From positions 62,001-126,000 of the forward strand of contig CAVSLJ010000004.1 in assembly GCA_963728875.1 (NCBI GenBank): a stretch of DNA of 64,000 nt, written 5' to 3'. This document shows, in pieces, positions 9,061 through 16,764 of the stretch (position 1 is its first letter; every line of letters starts with the position of its first letter). This DNA is from DASUPK01 sp963728875. GTDB lineage: Bacteria; Actinomycetota; Thermoleophilia; Solirubrobacterales; 70-9. A program made the position numbers and the translations under genes. Under the pieces are notes generated by a model that saw nothing but the letters and a program-made list of their open reading frames with translations, did no database searches and had not been told where the DNA came from.

Positions 9061-9781
9061 TTAGTGCCGCTTCTTCTTGCGGCGCTTCTTCTTCTTTGAT
9101 TCCGCCGCGTGCCTCTTGGCCTTCTTCTTGCACTTCCTCGGGGGGCAGACCGTCTGCGACGTCGCGCTGACCGGGCAGCCGTCCTGGGTCTCGTCACCGA
9201 AGCCGTCGCGGTCGGCGTCGGGCTCCAGGTGTAGCTGGAGCAGGAGCTCCGTCCCGGATGCGTCGGTGGAGCCCGCGGGCATGCCATTTGCAGGCAGGCC
9301 CGGGGAGGTGGTGCTGTACGCCGTACCTGGGCTCGATCCGAACGCGAAGAGACCGGCCAGCGTCTCGGGGACGCCCTCGACCCCAACGAACTCGCCGGCG
9401 TTGATCGGTACCCGCGAGGCGAATGACTCGGTTTCGCTCAAGTCACTGAGACGAACGTCGGGAGTGCTGGAGGCGAGACCCTGCCAGAGCCCCCGACGGG
9501 ATGGACGACCCGCAGGTGCATCAGCGGCTCGTGATAGCCACCGCCGCTGGAGCCATGCTTGAGCGTGTACCTGGTGATCACGCCGCTTGAGGGAGCGACG
9601 TCGGAGAGCAAGCGGTTCGAGGATGCGACGGAGCGATTCCAGATGGTGCGCCGACCTCACATGTGAAACCGACGCCGGTCGACGCACTCAGGTTGCTCCC
9701 GTAGTCGACGGCGGCCTCGCCGCTTGCCGGAGCGGCGAGCAGCACCCCACAGGCCAGAATCGCGAAGCTCGCCTTCCTCAT
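9061..9781 (-). pseudogene. Frameshifted secreted protein with calcium-type DxDxDG motif and Lys-rich tail
   Basis: Reading from ATG 9781, a signal peptide (MRKASFAILACGVLL...) leads into DYGSNLSASTGVGFTC, after which the frame fails near 9645-9655. The coding sense continues in a second frame (TIWNRSVASSNRLL ... GVITRYTLKHGSS) and, after a second break near 9470-9480, in a third frame running to the stop at 9061. That last part includes EPDADRDGFGDETQDGCP, like a thrombospondin type 3 calcium motif, and a tail full of Lys and Arg. The joined product resembles the intact secreted protein at 57692-58348 (PFDGVITSWAWHAG, KKCKKKAK tail). Two real mutations or two base-calling errors would both explain it. 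Confidence 0.7.
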
Positions 9782-9821
9782 CCATTCTCCCCGGTGTCGA
9801 CCGAGAGCCGACGCTATCCGA

Positions 9822-10541
9822 TCAGCTGCGGTACGGCAAACCGGGCCCGGTCCGCTGCCACTCGACCTGGCCGCGGCCCTCGTCGGCGGTGCGCTCCACC
9901 ACTCCATCCCAGCGATGCAGCATCGCCTTGAGGCGGGCGACCGCCTCGGGTGGGTGGGCGGCGACCTCAGCGGCGAGGTCGAGAGCCGCATCCTCGGTGC
10001 CGGCAGCGGGGGCGACCCGATGTACCAGTCCCATGCGAAGCGCCTCGTCGGCCGCGACGCTGCGCGAGGTGAGCAGCAGGTACTTGGCGGTCGCCAGGCC
10101 GCAGAGGGTGACGAGCCGCGCGGGGCCCACCGGCACTCCGAGCTCGGCTCCGGGAAACCGCATCCTCAGGTTCGAGCCGCCGACGCGGAGGTCGCATGCC
10201 ACCGCGATCTCCGCGCCCCCGCCGACGACGGAACCGTGGCAGGCGGCGACGGTCGGCTTGGGGAACGCGGTGAGCTCGTCGTAGAGGAGCGCGAACAGCT
10301 CCATGCGGCGGACGCGGCCGGCCTCGTCGAGCTCCTCCTTGACGTCAGCGCCCGCCGAGAGCCCGAGGTGGTCGTTGGATGAGATCACCACGACCCGGGT
10401 CCCCTGGTCCCCTTTCGCTCGGTCGAGGTGCTGCAGGATCTCCTCGAGCATCTGCGTGTTCATCGCGTTCCGCGCGTCCTCCCGCTCCAGGCGGATCAGC
10501 GCAACCTGCTTCTCGTCGACCGTGTAGCTGGTCAGCGTCAT
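9822..10541 (-). CDS. Enoyl-CoA hydratase/isomerase (crotonase) family protein
   Basis: This 239-residue crotonase-fold protein has the two oxyanion-hole segments expected of the family: GLSAGADVKEELDE near residue 61 and ACHGSVVGGGAEIAVACDL near 98, followed by FPGAELGVPVGPARL. Family members hydrate, isomerise or cleave acyl-CoA thioesters. It is slightly shorter than the usual 255-265 residues and the exact substrate cannot be read from sequence. Its ATG overlaps the pth stop (TGATG), so the two are translationally coupled, an unusual partner for peptidyl-tRNA hydrolase. Confidence 0.88.
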   Translation of the reverse strand: MTLTSYTVDEKQVALIRLEREDARNAMNTQMLEEILQHLDRAKGDQGTRVVVISSNDHLGLSAGADVKEELDEAGRVRRMELFALLYDELTAFPKPTVAACHGSVVGGGAEIAVACDLRVGGSNLRMRFPGAELGVPVGPARLVTLCGLATAKYLLLTSRSVAADEALRMGLVHRVAPAAGTEDAALDLAAEVAAHPPEAVARLKAMLHRWDGVVERTADEGRGQVEWQRTGPGLPYRS

Positions 10542-11155
10542 CAGCTCTCCTCTTCCGCCATCTGCTCCACCAGGCGCTCCGCCTCGTCCGCGGCCTCATG
10601 GATCAGCCTCTGGACATCCTCTCGCGGCTCGCGGAAGCGAGAGAGAACATAGGACGAGACGATCTCGGGATCGGTCGAGTCGGGGCGACCGACCCCGCCC
10701 CGCACCCGCCAGAAGTCCTTGCCGCCCAACCCCCGGTTGAGGCTCTTCAGTCCGTTGTGCCCGGCGACGCCGCCGCCGAGCTTGCTTCTCACCTCGCCGA
10801 AGGGGAGGTCGATCTCGTCGTGAATCGCGATCACGTGATCCAGCGGGATGCCAAGCTCACCGCGCGCAGGACCGGCGGCGTTCCCCGATTCGTTCATGAA
10901 CGTCTCCGGGACAAGCACAGCGACGCGCGGTTCCCCGGGGCCCGTGCGGCCCTCGGTGTACAGGCCGCCGTACCGCTTGCGCGCCTTGGGCATCTCCCAC
11001 CGGCGGGAGAGCTCGGCCGCGACCTCGAAGCCGAGGTTGTGCCGAGTTCCCGCATAGCGATCGCCAGGGTTGCCGAGTCCGACGATCAGGGCGTCGGCCC
11101 GGGCCTCGCGATCTTGGCCGCCGCGAGAGCGCCGCGACCGGCGGAACAGGGACAG
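10541..11155 (-). CDS. pth: Peptidyl-tRNA hydrolase
   Basis: Pth releases peptides from prematurely dropped peptidyl-tRNA. All signature residues are present: LIVGLGNPGDRYAGTRHN (Asn and catalytic His), VPETFMNESG, the AIHDEIDLPFGE aspartate and GHNGLKS. The first ATG in the frame (10993) lies after the catalytic His, so it cannot be the true start. Upstream the frame stays open back to the rplY stop TAG (11161-11159) but holds no ATG, GTG or TTG. I place the start at CTG 11155, six bases after a GGGGAG ribosome-binding sequence, giving 204 residues, normal for the family. CTG at the LIVGLGNPG motif is an alternative. Confidence 0.88.
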   Translation of the reverse strand: MSLFRRSRRSRGGQDREARADALIVGLGNPGDRYAGTRHNLGFEVAAELSRRWEMPKARKRYGGLYTEGRTGPGEPRVAVLVPETFMNESGNAAGPARGELGIPLDHVIAIHDEIDLPFGEVRSKLGGGVAGHNGLKSLNRGLGGKDFWRVRGGVGRPDSTDPEIVSSYVLSRFREPREDVQRLIHEAADEAERLVEQMAEEES

Positions 11156-11158
11156 GGA

Positions 11159-11884
11159 CTACTCCCCGCCGGACTCGTCGCCGCCGCCCTCGCCCTCGGA
11201 CGGGGCTTCGCCCTCGGCGCCCTCGGCGGGCTCGGCGCCCTCCTCGCCCTCCTCGCCCTCTTCGCCCTCGCCGACGAGCTCGGCCTCTTCCTCGACCTCC
11301 GGCTCGGGCTCCTCCTCGATCCGAGGCGGGCTCAGGGTGGCGATGGTGATCTCCTCGGGATCGTCGGCCATCAGCTTGACGCCGCTCGGGATGGACACGG
11401 TCGCCAGGTTGATGGTGTCGTTGATCTCCATCGCGGAGACGTCGACGATGATCTGCTCGGGGATCGCGGTCGGCAGTGCCTCGACGGTGATCTCGCGGGT
11501 GACGTGCTCGAGCACGCCGCCCTCTCGCACACCGGGAGCGTTCTCCGTACCCTCCAGCTCGATCGCGACCTCCGCCTGGATCTCCTCGTCCAGGCGGACC
11601 TCGAGGCAGTCGAGATGCGTGACCTCACCCCGCACCGGGTGATGCTGCTGCTCCTTGATCACCACGGGGACGGCCTTGGCACCGTCGACCTCGAGGTCGA
11701 GCAGCGTCTGCCCCTCCTGCAGGACGTTGCGGAGCTCGCGAGCGGGCACCTGGAACGGACGGGCCTCGCCGCCCTGCCCGTAGACCACGCCGGGAATGAG
11801 CCCGTCCTTGCGCAGGCGACGCGTCGCGCGCGACCCGAAGATTTCGCGTGGTGAGACCTTGAGTGTGGTGCGGCTCTGTGCCAT
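11159..11884 (-). CDS. rplY: Large ribosomal subunit protein bL25 (CTC form)
   Basis: The 241-residue product is the long, two-domain TL5/CTC form of bL25, which binds 5S rRNA. The N-terminal 5S-binding domain includes REIFGSRATRRLRKDGLIPGVVYG; the beta-rich C-terminal domain covers roughly residues 95-185. The final 55 residues are an almost purely acidic Glu/Gly/Ala/Pro tail, which many actinobacterial bL25 proteins also carry. It is followed at once, in the same frame and separated only by its TAG stop, by pth. The start ATG at 11884 faces a divergent promoter region shared with the kinase gene at 11991. Confidence 0.96.
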   Translation of the reverse strand: MAQSRTTLKVSPREIFGSRATRRLRKDGLIPGVVYGQGGEARPFQVPARELRNVLQEGQTLLDLEVDGAKAVPVVIKEQQHHPVRGEVTHLDCLEVRLDEEIQAEVAIELEGTENAPGVREGGVLEHVTREITVEALPTAIPEQIIVDVSAMEINDTINLATVSIPSGVKLMADDPEEITIATLSPPRIEEEPEPEVEEEAELVGEGEEGEEGEEGAEPAEGAEGEAPSEGEGGGDESGGE

Positions 11885-11990
11885 GGGACCTAGTAAAACG
11901 GGTCGCGCTTACGCGCGCCCTCACATTAAACCCGCCCGCACCGCCTGGGCAGCTACGCTCGGGCGCCAGGATAGAAAATGACGGGAGACC

Positions 11991-13514
11991 ATGGGCAGCG
12001 ACCGAGACACTGAACCCGAGAGCGAGAGCCAGAACTGGGCGATAGAGGTGCTGCGCGCCGACCTCAGCAATCGGCCGCGCTCCAAGCCGCCCGAGCCCGA
12101 GGAGCAGGAGCGGAAGATCCCGCAGACGCGCCTCCGCCGCTCGGCCAAGCTGGGAACGGCGATCGGCGGCCAGGCGACCCGCTATGCCGGGACGGCCGCG
12201 GCCAACGTGGTGCGCTCGGACGAGAAGGCGCAGGAGCGCCTCGAGACCCGGCACATCGAGACCGCGCTGAGGATGGCGTCCGTGCTCGGCGAGATGAAGG
12301 GTGCCGCGATGAAGATCGGGCAGATGGCCTCCTTCATCGACGTCGACCTCCTGCCGCCCGAATACCGCGAGATCTACCAGGAGCAGCTCGCCAAGCTCCG
12401 CACACACGCCCCGGCGATGCCATGGGAGAAGGTGCGCACCGTGCTCGAGGAGGAGTACGACGAGCGCCCGGAGAGCGTCTTCGCGTCGATCGAGGAGGAG
12501 GCCTTCGCGGCCGCGTCGATCGGCCAGGTCCACAGGGCAACGCTCCACGACGGCTCCAGGGTCGCGGTCAAGATCCAGTACCCCGGGATCTCGGACGCGC
12601 TCGAATCGGACGTCGCCAACGCGGGGATCCTGGTGCGCCTGGCCCGTGTCCTCGCCCCCGGCCTCGACGCCAAGGCCGTTGCCTCCGAGCTGCGGGAACG
12701 CGTCCTCGAGGAGCTCGACTACGAGTTCGAGGCGCAGAACCAGCGCAGCTTCGCCCGCGCCTACGACGGGCACCCCTTCATCTTCGTTCCCAAGGTGCAC
12801 TCGCGGCTTTCGCGCCGCCGCGTTCTGGTCTCGGATTACGTCGAGGGCCGCCGGTTCGACGAGGTCAAGGAGCTCGAGCAGGACGAGCGCGACATCTTCG
12901 GCGAAATCGTCTTCCGCTTCTGCTTCGGCTCGATCTACCACCTGCGGCACTTCAACGCCGACACCCATCCCGGTAACTACCTGCTGATGGAGGACGGCCG
13001 CGTCGCCTTCCTCGACTTCGGGATGACCAAGCGGCTGACCGACCAGCAGATTCAGCTCGAGCAGCGGGCGGTGGATGCCGCGGGCCGTGACGATCCCGAG
13101 GGCCTGCGCGAAGCGCTGCACGATCTCGGCTTCATCTCTGATCCCAGCAAGGTCGACGCCGAGCGTCTGATGGAGCACGTGAAGATGGTCGGCGGCTGGT
13201 ACCTGGAGGACAAGGAAACCCAGATCACCTCCCGCCGCGTGATGAAGATGATCGAGGTGACCTCCGACCCGCGCTCGGACTTCTTCGACCTCGTTCGCAG
13301 GGAGAGCCTCCCCGCCGACGAGCTGATGGGCCGCCGGATGGAGACCGGGCTGCTGGCCGTGCTGGCGCAGCTGCGGGCTACCGCCAACTGGCACCGGATC
13401 ATGCGCGAATGGGTCTACGCGGACCCGCCGTCCACCGTGCTCGGCGAAGCCGAGTGGCGTTACTTCGAGCGCCGCGGCACGACCCAGACGCCGGGCCTGG
13501 CCGGCCGCGTTTAG
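11991..13514 (+). CDS. ABC1/ADCK (UbiB-like) family atypical kinase
   Basis: The 507-residue protein belongs to the ABC1/ADCK/UbiB atypical kinase-like family. Diagnostic motifs are the inhibitory KxGQ helix (MKIGQMASFID, near residue 105), the Ala-rich nucleotide loop AAASIGQVHRA, VAVKIQYPG with the ATP-binding Lys, FNADTHPGNYLL and the DFG-equivalent LDFGMTKRL. Family members support quinone or lipid metabolism through an ATPase activity. The organism probably uses menaquinone, so a lipid-homeostasis role is inference. The first 60 residues are charged and disordered. Its stop shares four bases with the convergent GDPD gene. Confidence 0.92.
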   Translation: MGSDRDTEPESESQNWAIEVLRADLSNRPRSKPPEPEEQERKIPQTRLRRSAKLGTAIGGQATRYAGTAAANVVRSDEKAQERLETRHIETALRMASVLGEMKGAAMKIGQMASFIDVDLLPPEYREIYQEQLAKLRTHAPAMPWEKVRTVLEEEYDERPESVFASIEEEAFAAASIGQVHRATLHDGSRVAVKIQYPGISDALESDVANAGILVRLARVLAPGLDAKAVASELRERVLEELDYEFEAQNQRSFARAYDGHPFIFVPKVHSRLSRRRVLVSDYVEGRRFDEVKELEQDERDIFGEIVFRFCFGSIYHLRHFNADTHPGNYLLMEDGRVAFLDFGMTKRLTDQQIQLEQRAVDAAGRDDPEGLREALHDLGFISDPSKVDAERLMEHVKMVGGWYLEDKETQITSRRVMKMIEVTSDPRSDFFDLVRRESLPADELMGRRMETGLLAVLAQLRATANWHRIMREWVYADPPSTVLGEAEWRYFERRGTTQTPGLAGRV

Positions 13515-14290
13515 ACGAACAGCCTCGGGTCGTTCGAGCAGATCCCGTCGACACCCATCTCGAGCAGCTCTCGCATGCGGCCGGCGTCGTCGACCGTCCA
13601 CGCCATCAGCTCGAGGCCGATCTTGTGGGCGACCTCGACGGCCTTCGGCGTGATGATCGGGTGGTAGACCCAGACGGCGTTCACCTGGAGGTCCGGCCCC
13701 TGCTTGGCGAGGATGCTCGGGTAGCGGCGGCGGAGCGCCGATAGGCCGGCTTTCAACGCCGGCCGAGCCCAGCCGTACTGCGTCCAGTCGCGCTTCGTCT
13801 TCGGATAGGTCCAACCCAGGCGCAGATCCGGCTCGAGCTGGCGCAGCTTGCGCAGGCTGTCGATCTCCTGGGTGGAGACCATCGCTCGCTCGAGCAGGCC
13901 GCGGCCCTCGAGCGCGCCGGCGAGCTCGGCCTCGCTCCCCTGCAGCTTCAGGTCGCAGTCGATCTCGACCTCGTCGAGCGGTGGCTCGAGGAACAGATCG
14001 AGCGCCTCCGTCAGGTCCATCGGCCGTCGTCTCAGGGCGTCGTCGAAATCGTGGGCGACGATCAGCCGGCCCTCCTGCTCGCGAAGGACGTCGAGCTCGA
14101 TCATGTCGACGCCGTGCTCCACCGCCGCGTCGAAGCTCTCGGGCGTGTTGCCGGTGACGATCGCGTCGGCTCCCTTGTGTCCGATCCGGCGGTACGCCGG
14201 GATCCGCTCGGGGGCCTCCTCGGGCGCCTTCTGGTCGGGTGCAGGCTCCTTTTTCTCCTGTTTGGGCTTGGCCGGCATGGCGGCGCACAC
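13511..14290 (-). CDS. Glycerophosphodiester phosphodiesterase family protein
   Basis: A GDPD-type TIM barrel of about 259 residues, hydrolysing glycerophosphodiesters to glycerol-3-phosphate and an alcohol. The N-terminal HKGADAIVTGNTPESFDAAVEHG and MIELDVLREQEGRLIVAHDF segments hold the paired catalytic His residues and metal-binding Glu/Asp; AWTVDDAGRMRELLEMGVDGICSNDP is the typical barrel end. No signal peptide is seen. The first 25 residues are Lys/Pro/Glu-rich and disordered. The start is either GTG 14290 or ATG 14278. It ends in a 4-base overlap (TTAG) with the convergent ABC1-family gene. Confidence 0.9.
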   Translation of the reverse strand: MCAAMPAKPKQEKKEPAPDQKAPEEAPERIPAYRRIGHKGADAIVTGNTPESFDAAVEHGVDMIELDVLREQEGRLIVAHDFDDALRRRPMDLTEALDLFLEPPLDEVEIDCDLKLQGSEAELAGALEGRGLLERAMVSTQEIDSLRKLRQLEPDLRLGWTYPKTKRDWTQYGWARPALKAGLSALRRRYPSILAKQGPDLQVNAVWVYHPIITPKAVEVAHKIGLELMAWTVDDAGRMRELLEMGVDGICSNDPRLFV

Positions 14291-14324
14291 TAGCCGTTCG
14301 ATCCGGATGATTGACTCTGAGCCG

Positions 14325-14726
14325 ATGAGGCGCGCCTGGATTGCCGGAGCAGTGTTCGCGGCCCTGATCGCCGGCTGCGGCGGAGGTGGAAGCGGCGGCC
14401 CTCAGAGCGCGAGGGACGCCGCGGAAGCCTACGTGAACGCCCGTAATTCCGGGGACGCCGCAAAGGTGTGCGAGCTCTACAGCCAGCAACTGATCCAGCA
14501 GCTCAAGACCTCCAACTGCGTCGCGTTCGTCCAGGAGCAGACCTCCGGAACCGCCACGGACCTGACGGTTCTGCGTGTGAAGGAAAACGGCGACCAGGCC
14601 ACCGCCACCGTTCAGGCTCGCGTCGGGGGTAGCATCGCCAACGCGATCGCGCCGATCGAGCTGAGACTGACGAAGGAGAGCGGCGAGTGGCGGATCTCAG
14701 GCCTGGGAGGCTCTGGCTCGCACTGA
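14325..14726 (+). CDS. Small lipoprotein with NTF2-like fold
   Basis: This 133-residue protein begins with a lipoprotein signal peptide: MRRAWIAGAVFAALIAGC, with the lipobox Cys at residue 18, followed by a Gly-rich linker. The mature part (ARDAAEAYVNARNSGDAAKVCELYS ... GEWRISGLG) has the pattern of the DUF4878/Lumazine-bp-like NTF2-fold lipoproteins common in actinobacteria, which pair an N-terminal helix with a closing strand ending in W-R-I. It should sit on the outer face of the membrane. No function can be assigned. An alternative in-frame start lies at 14307. Confidence 0.8.
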   Translation: MRRAWIAGAVFAALIAGCGGGGSGGPQSARDAAEAYVNARNSGDAAKVCELYSQQLIQQLKTSNCVAFVQEQTSGTATDLTVLRVKENGDQATATVQARVGGSIANAIAPIELRLTKESGEWRISGLGGSGSH

Positions 14727-14900
14727 CGGTCTCAGGGCTCAGGATTTGTCGGTCGTTGTCACCCATCCCGAGTCTCCCAGTCTTTTTCGCAGCCTCTCCC
14801 CGGGTCTCTTGGTTCTCGCGCGGCCCGGTCGGACCCTCCCCTCCCGGTGTGTGGGTCCGAGCACACCATCGCCTACGGCAGCTGCTTGTGACCAAGGTCA

Positions 14901-14929
14901 CCGTATTCCTGGGGTAGGCGGCAATACGG
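14901..14929 (+). promoter_or_regulatory. Hairpin in 5' leader of the 72-residue small protein gene
   Basis: CCGTATT (14901-14907) pairs perfectly with AATACGG (14923-14929) around a 15-base G-rich loop, 38 bases before the start codon at 14968. Just upstream lies GTGACC-AA-GGTCAC (14888-14901). The 14727-14967 stretch has no gene. I do not recognise a known riboswitch class in it. Confidence 0.4.
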
Positions 14930-14967
14930 TCGCAGCAGGGGGAAGAACCGAGGAGAGAAGGAAAAAA

Positions 14968-15186
14968 ATGGCTTCCCAGCTGATCAAGCTGCAAGCACAG
15001 ACCCGTTCGGCCGAACAGCATCGGAGCGCCGAACTCAATCGACTCCATCGCCTCGACGTCAAGGCACGCCCGTCGGAACCTCGCGCCAGAACGGCGCGTC
15101 CGTCCCATCGGTATCTGGGCAGCCCGGCGAGGGCGTTCCGCTGGACCGCCGCCCACGTCGGCGCCACATACGCGGCACTGCGGTAA
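14968..15186 (+). CDS. Small basic protein of unknown function (72 residues)
   Basis: A short frame starts at ATG 14968 directly after a purine-rich AGGAGAGAAGG ribosome-binding sequence, one of the strongest in the window. The product is 72 residues and basic, with an N-terminal amphipathic helix (MASQLIKLQAQTRSAEQH, AELNRLHRLDVKA) and an Arg/Ser/Pro-rich remainder ending WTAAHVGATYAALR. There is no signal peptide or membrane segment. It does not match a family I know. Its helix resembles the 33-residue peptide at 62724-62825 (AEQ-R-A spacing). It is monocistronic, with a structured leader before it and an inverted repeat after it. Confidence 0.6.
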   Translation: MASQLIKLQAQTRSAEQHRSAELNRLHRLDVKARPSEPRARTARPSHRYLGSPARAFRWTAAHVGATYAALR

Positions 15187-15252
15187 TCGGCTCGAAAACG
15201 GACGCCGGCCTGCCGATCTGACGATGCTCGCCAAGCTGTCCTGTGCCCTCGC

Positions 15253-15276
15253 AAGAGCGCGAGTCGTGGCGCTCTT
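15253..15276 (+). terminator. Probable terminator hairpin after the 72-residue small protein gene
   Basis: AAGAGCGC and GCGCTCTT form a perfect 8-bp stem with an 8-base loop, 67 bases downstream of the small gene stop. There is no T-run, as is common for actinobacterial terminators, so a pure regulatory palindrome cannot be excluded. Confidence 0.45.
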
Positions 15277-15319
15277 CGCATAGGTGTCACCCGTCGTCGG
15301 GCGCAATACTCCCGCAACG

Positions 15320-15739
15320 ATGCCCGAGGAGTCCACGACACCCGACCCGGCTGAGCTCACGCAGCGGGCGTTTGAGGCTGTGAATCAGCGTGACATCGAC
15401 GCGGTAATGAGCTTCTTCGCTCCCAATGCGATCCTTGACGGGCGGGCGGTGGGGGGCGTTTACGAAGGCCGAGCGGCAATTCGTGGCTTCTTGGACGACT
15501 GGTTCGCCTCCTTCGCCGAGCTTCGCATGGAAGTCGAAGACTTCGTCGTCCTCGACGACGGGGTCGTGCTTGCGGTGGTCAGCCAAGAGGGTCGTCCGGT
15601 TGGCGTCGATGGTCAAGTCCATCAGCGCGAGGGATGGGCCATCTGCTGGTCGGCCGATGGCCTCCTCGTGCGATTGACGACCAACACCGACGTCGACGGG
15701 GTCCGTGCTGCCGCCGAACGGCTCGCCGGGGGTTCTTAG
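15320..15739 (+). CDS. SnoaL/NTF2-like fold protein
   Basis: The 139-residue product matches the nuclear transport factor 2/SnoaL-like superfamily: LTQRAFEAVNQRDIDAVMSFFAPNAILDG, then YEGRAAIRGFLDDWFASFAELRMEVEDFVV and strands ending REGWAICWSADGLLVRLTTNTD. These cone-shaped folds serve as isomerases, cyclases or binding proteins, and the sequence does not tell which. The ATG at 15320 fits the family start; a GTG at 15284 is also in frame. It converges on prs and shares the 4-base TTAG stop overlap with it. Confidence 0.85.
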   Translation: MPEESTTPDPAELTQRAFEAVNQRDIDAVMSFFAPNAILDGRAVGGVYEGRAAIRGFLDDWFASFAELRMEVEDFVVLDDGVVLAVVSQEGRPVGVDGQVHQREGWAICWSADGLLVRLTTNTDVDGVRAAAERLAGGS

Positions 15740-16764
15740 AAGAGCTGGTTCTCGCCTGCGAAGATCTCGGAGACCGAGTCGTCGGTGAAGATCCGGCGCA
15801 TCGAGTCGGCCAGGGTCTGGGCGGCTGAGATCACGGTGATGTTGTCCGGGGCGCCGGGTCGCTGCGGCAGCGTGTCGGTGACGACGATCCGCTCGAGTCC
15901 CGAGCTGTCCTGAGCGAGCCGCTCGTACGCGGGGCCCGAGAAGACCCCGTGGGTGGCGACCGCGAGCACCCGCCTGGCGCCCTCGTCGAGGACGGTCTGG
16001 GCAGCGGCGGTGAGCGTTCCGGCCGTGTCGATCATGTCGTCGACGAGGACGGCCGTCTTGTCCTTCACCTCACCGACGACATAGCCGATCTCGGCGACCT
16101 GCTGGGCGGGCCGCTCCTTCTCCATCACAGCCCAGTGGGTGCCGATCTTGCGGGCGAAGTTGCGCGCCGTCTTCACTCTGCCGGCATCCGGGGAAACGAT
16201 CACCAGCTCCTCGTCGAAGCCCATGTCTGCGACGTATTGCGCCAACATCGGCATCGCGGTCATGTGATCCAGGGGGACGTGGAAGAAGCCCTGGACCTGG
16301 CCGGCGTGCAGGTCCATGGTGAGGACGCGGTCGACGCCGACGCCCTCGAGGCACTTGGCCACGATCCGCGCGGAGATCGGCTCGCGCGGGGCCGACTTCT
16401 TGTCCTGGCGGGCGTAGCCGTACCAGGGCATCACGGCGATGATCCGGTGGGCGGAGGCGCCCTGGGCGGCATCGATCATCGCCAGCAGCTCCATCAGGGC
16501 GTCGTTCGGGGTCATGCCCTCGATCTCGTTGGCCGCCGTCGACTGGACGATGAACACGTCGGCGCCGCGGATCGACTCCTCGTAGCGGCAGTAGACCTCT
16601 CCGTTGGAGAAGGTCTTGAGCGTGACGTCGCCGAGGTCGACCTGGAGGTTGCGGGCGATGTTGGAGGCGAGCTCTCCGGAGGCGCGGCCGCCGAAGACCA
16701 TCAGGCGCTTGCGGTAGTCCTGAACGATCTCCGACATCGGCTGAGGCTGCTCGATGGTGCTCAC
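15736..16764 (-). CDS. prs: Ribose-phosphate pyrophosphokinase
   Basis: A 342-residue PRPP synthetase, making 5-phosphoribosyl 1-pyrophosphate from ribose 5-phosphate and ATP. Recognisable stretches are RYEESIRGADVFIVQS, the ATP-binding YGYARQDKKSAPREPI, DLHAGQVQGFF and the PRPP-binding loop VLVDDMIDTAGTLTAA. The GTG start at 16764 overlaps the glmU stop (GTGA), so the pair is translationally coupled, as in most actinobacteria where PRPP and UDP-GlcNAc supply are co-transcribed. An internal ATG at residue 10 is a less likely start. Confidence 0.97.
   Translation of the reverse strand: MSTIEQPQPMSEIVQDYRKRLMVFGGRASGELASNIARNLQVDLGDVTLKTFSNGEVYCRYEESIRGADVFIVQSTAANEIEGMTPNDALMELLAMIDAAQGASAHRIIAVMPWYGYARQDKKSAPREPISARIVAKCLEGVGVDRVLTMDLHAGQVQGFFHVPLDHMTAMPMLAQYVADMGFDEELVIVSPDAGRVKTARNFARKIGTHWAVMEKERPAQQVAEIGYVVGEVKDKTAVLVDDMIDTAGTLTAAAQTVLDEGARRVLAVATHGVFSGPAYERLAQDSSGLERIVVTDTLPQRPGAPDNITVISAAQTLADSMRRIFTDDSVSEIFAGENQLF

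Noticed and set aside
11625..14489. 954-codon minus-strand frame across the ABC1 kinase and GDPD genes
   Set aside because: Spans parts of three real genes in a wrong frame; composition is not protein-like.
14727..14967. Known riboswitch class in the leader of the small protein
   Set aside because: Inverted repeats are present, but no conserved core of a class I can recall is visible.
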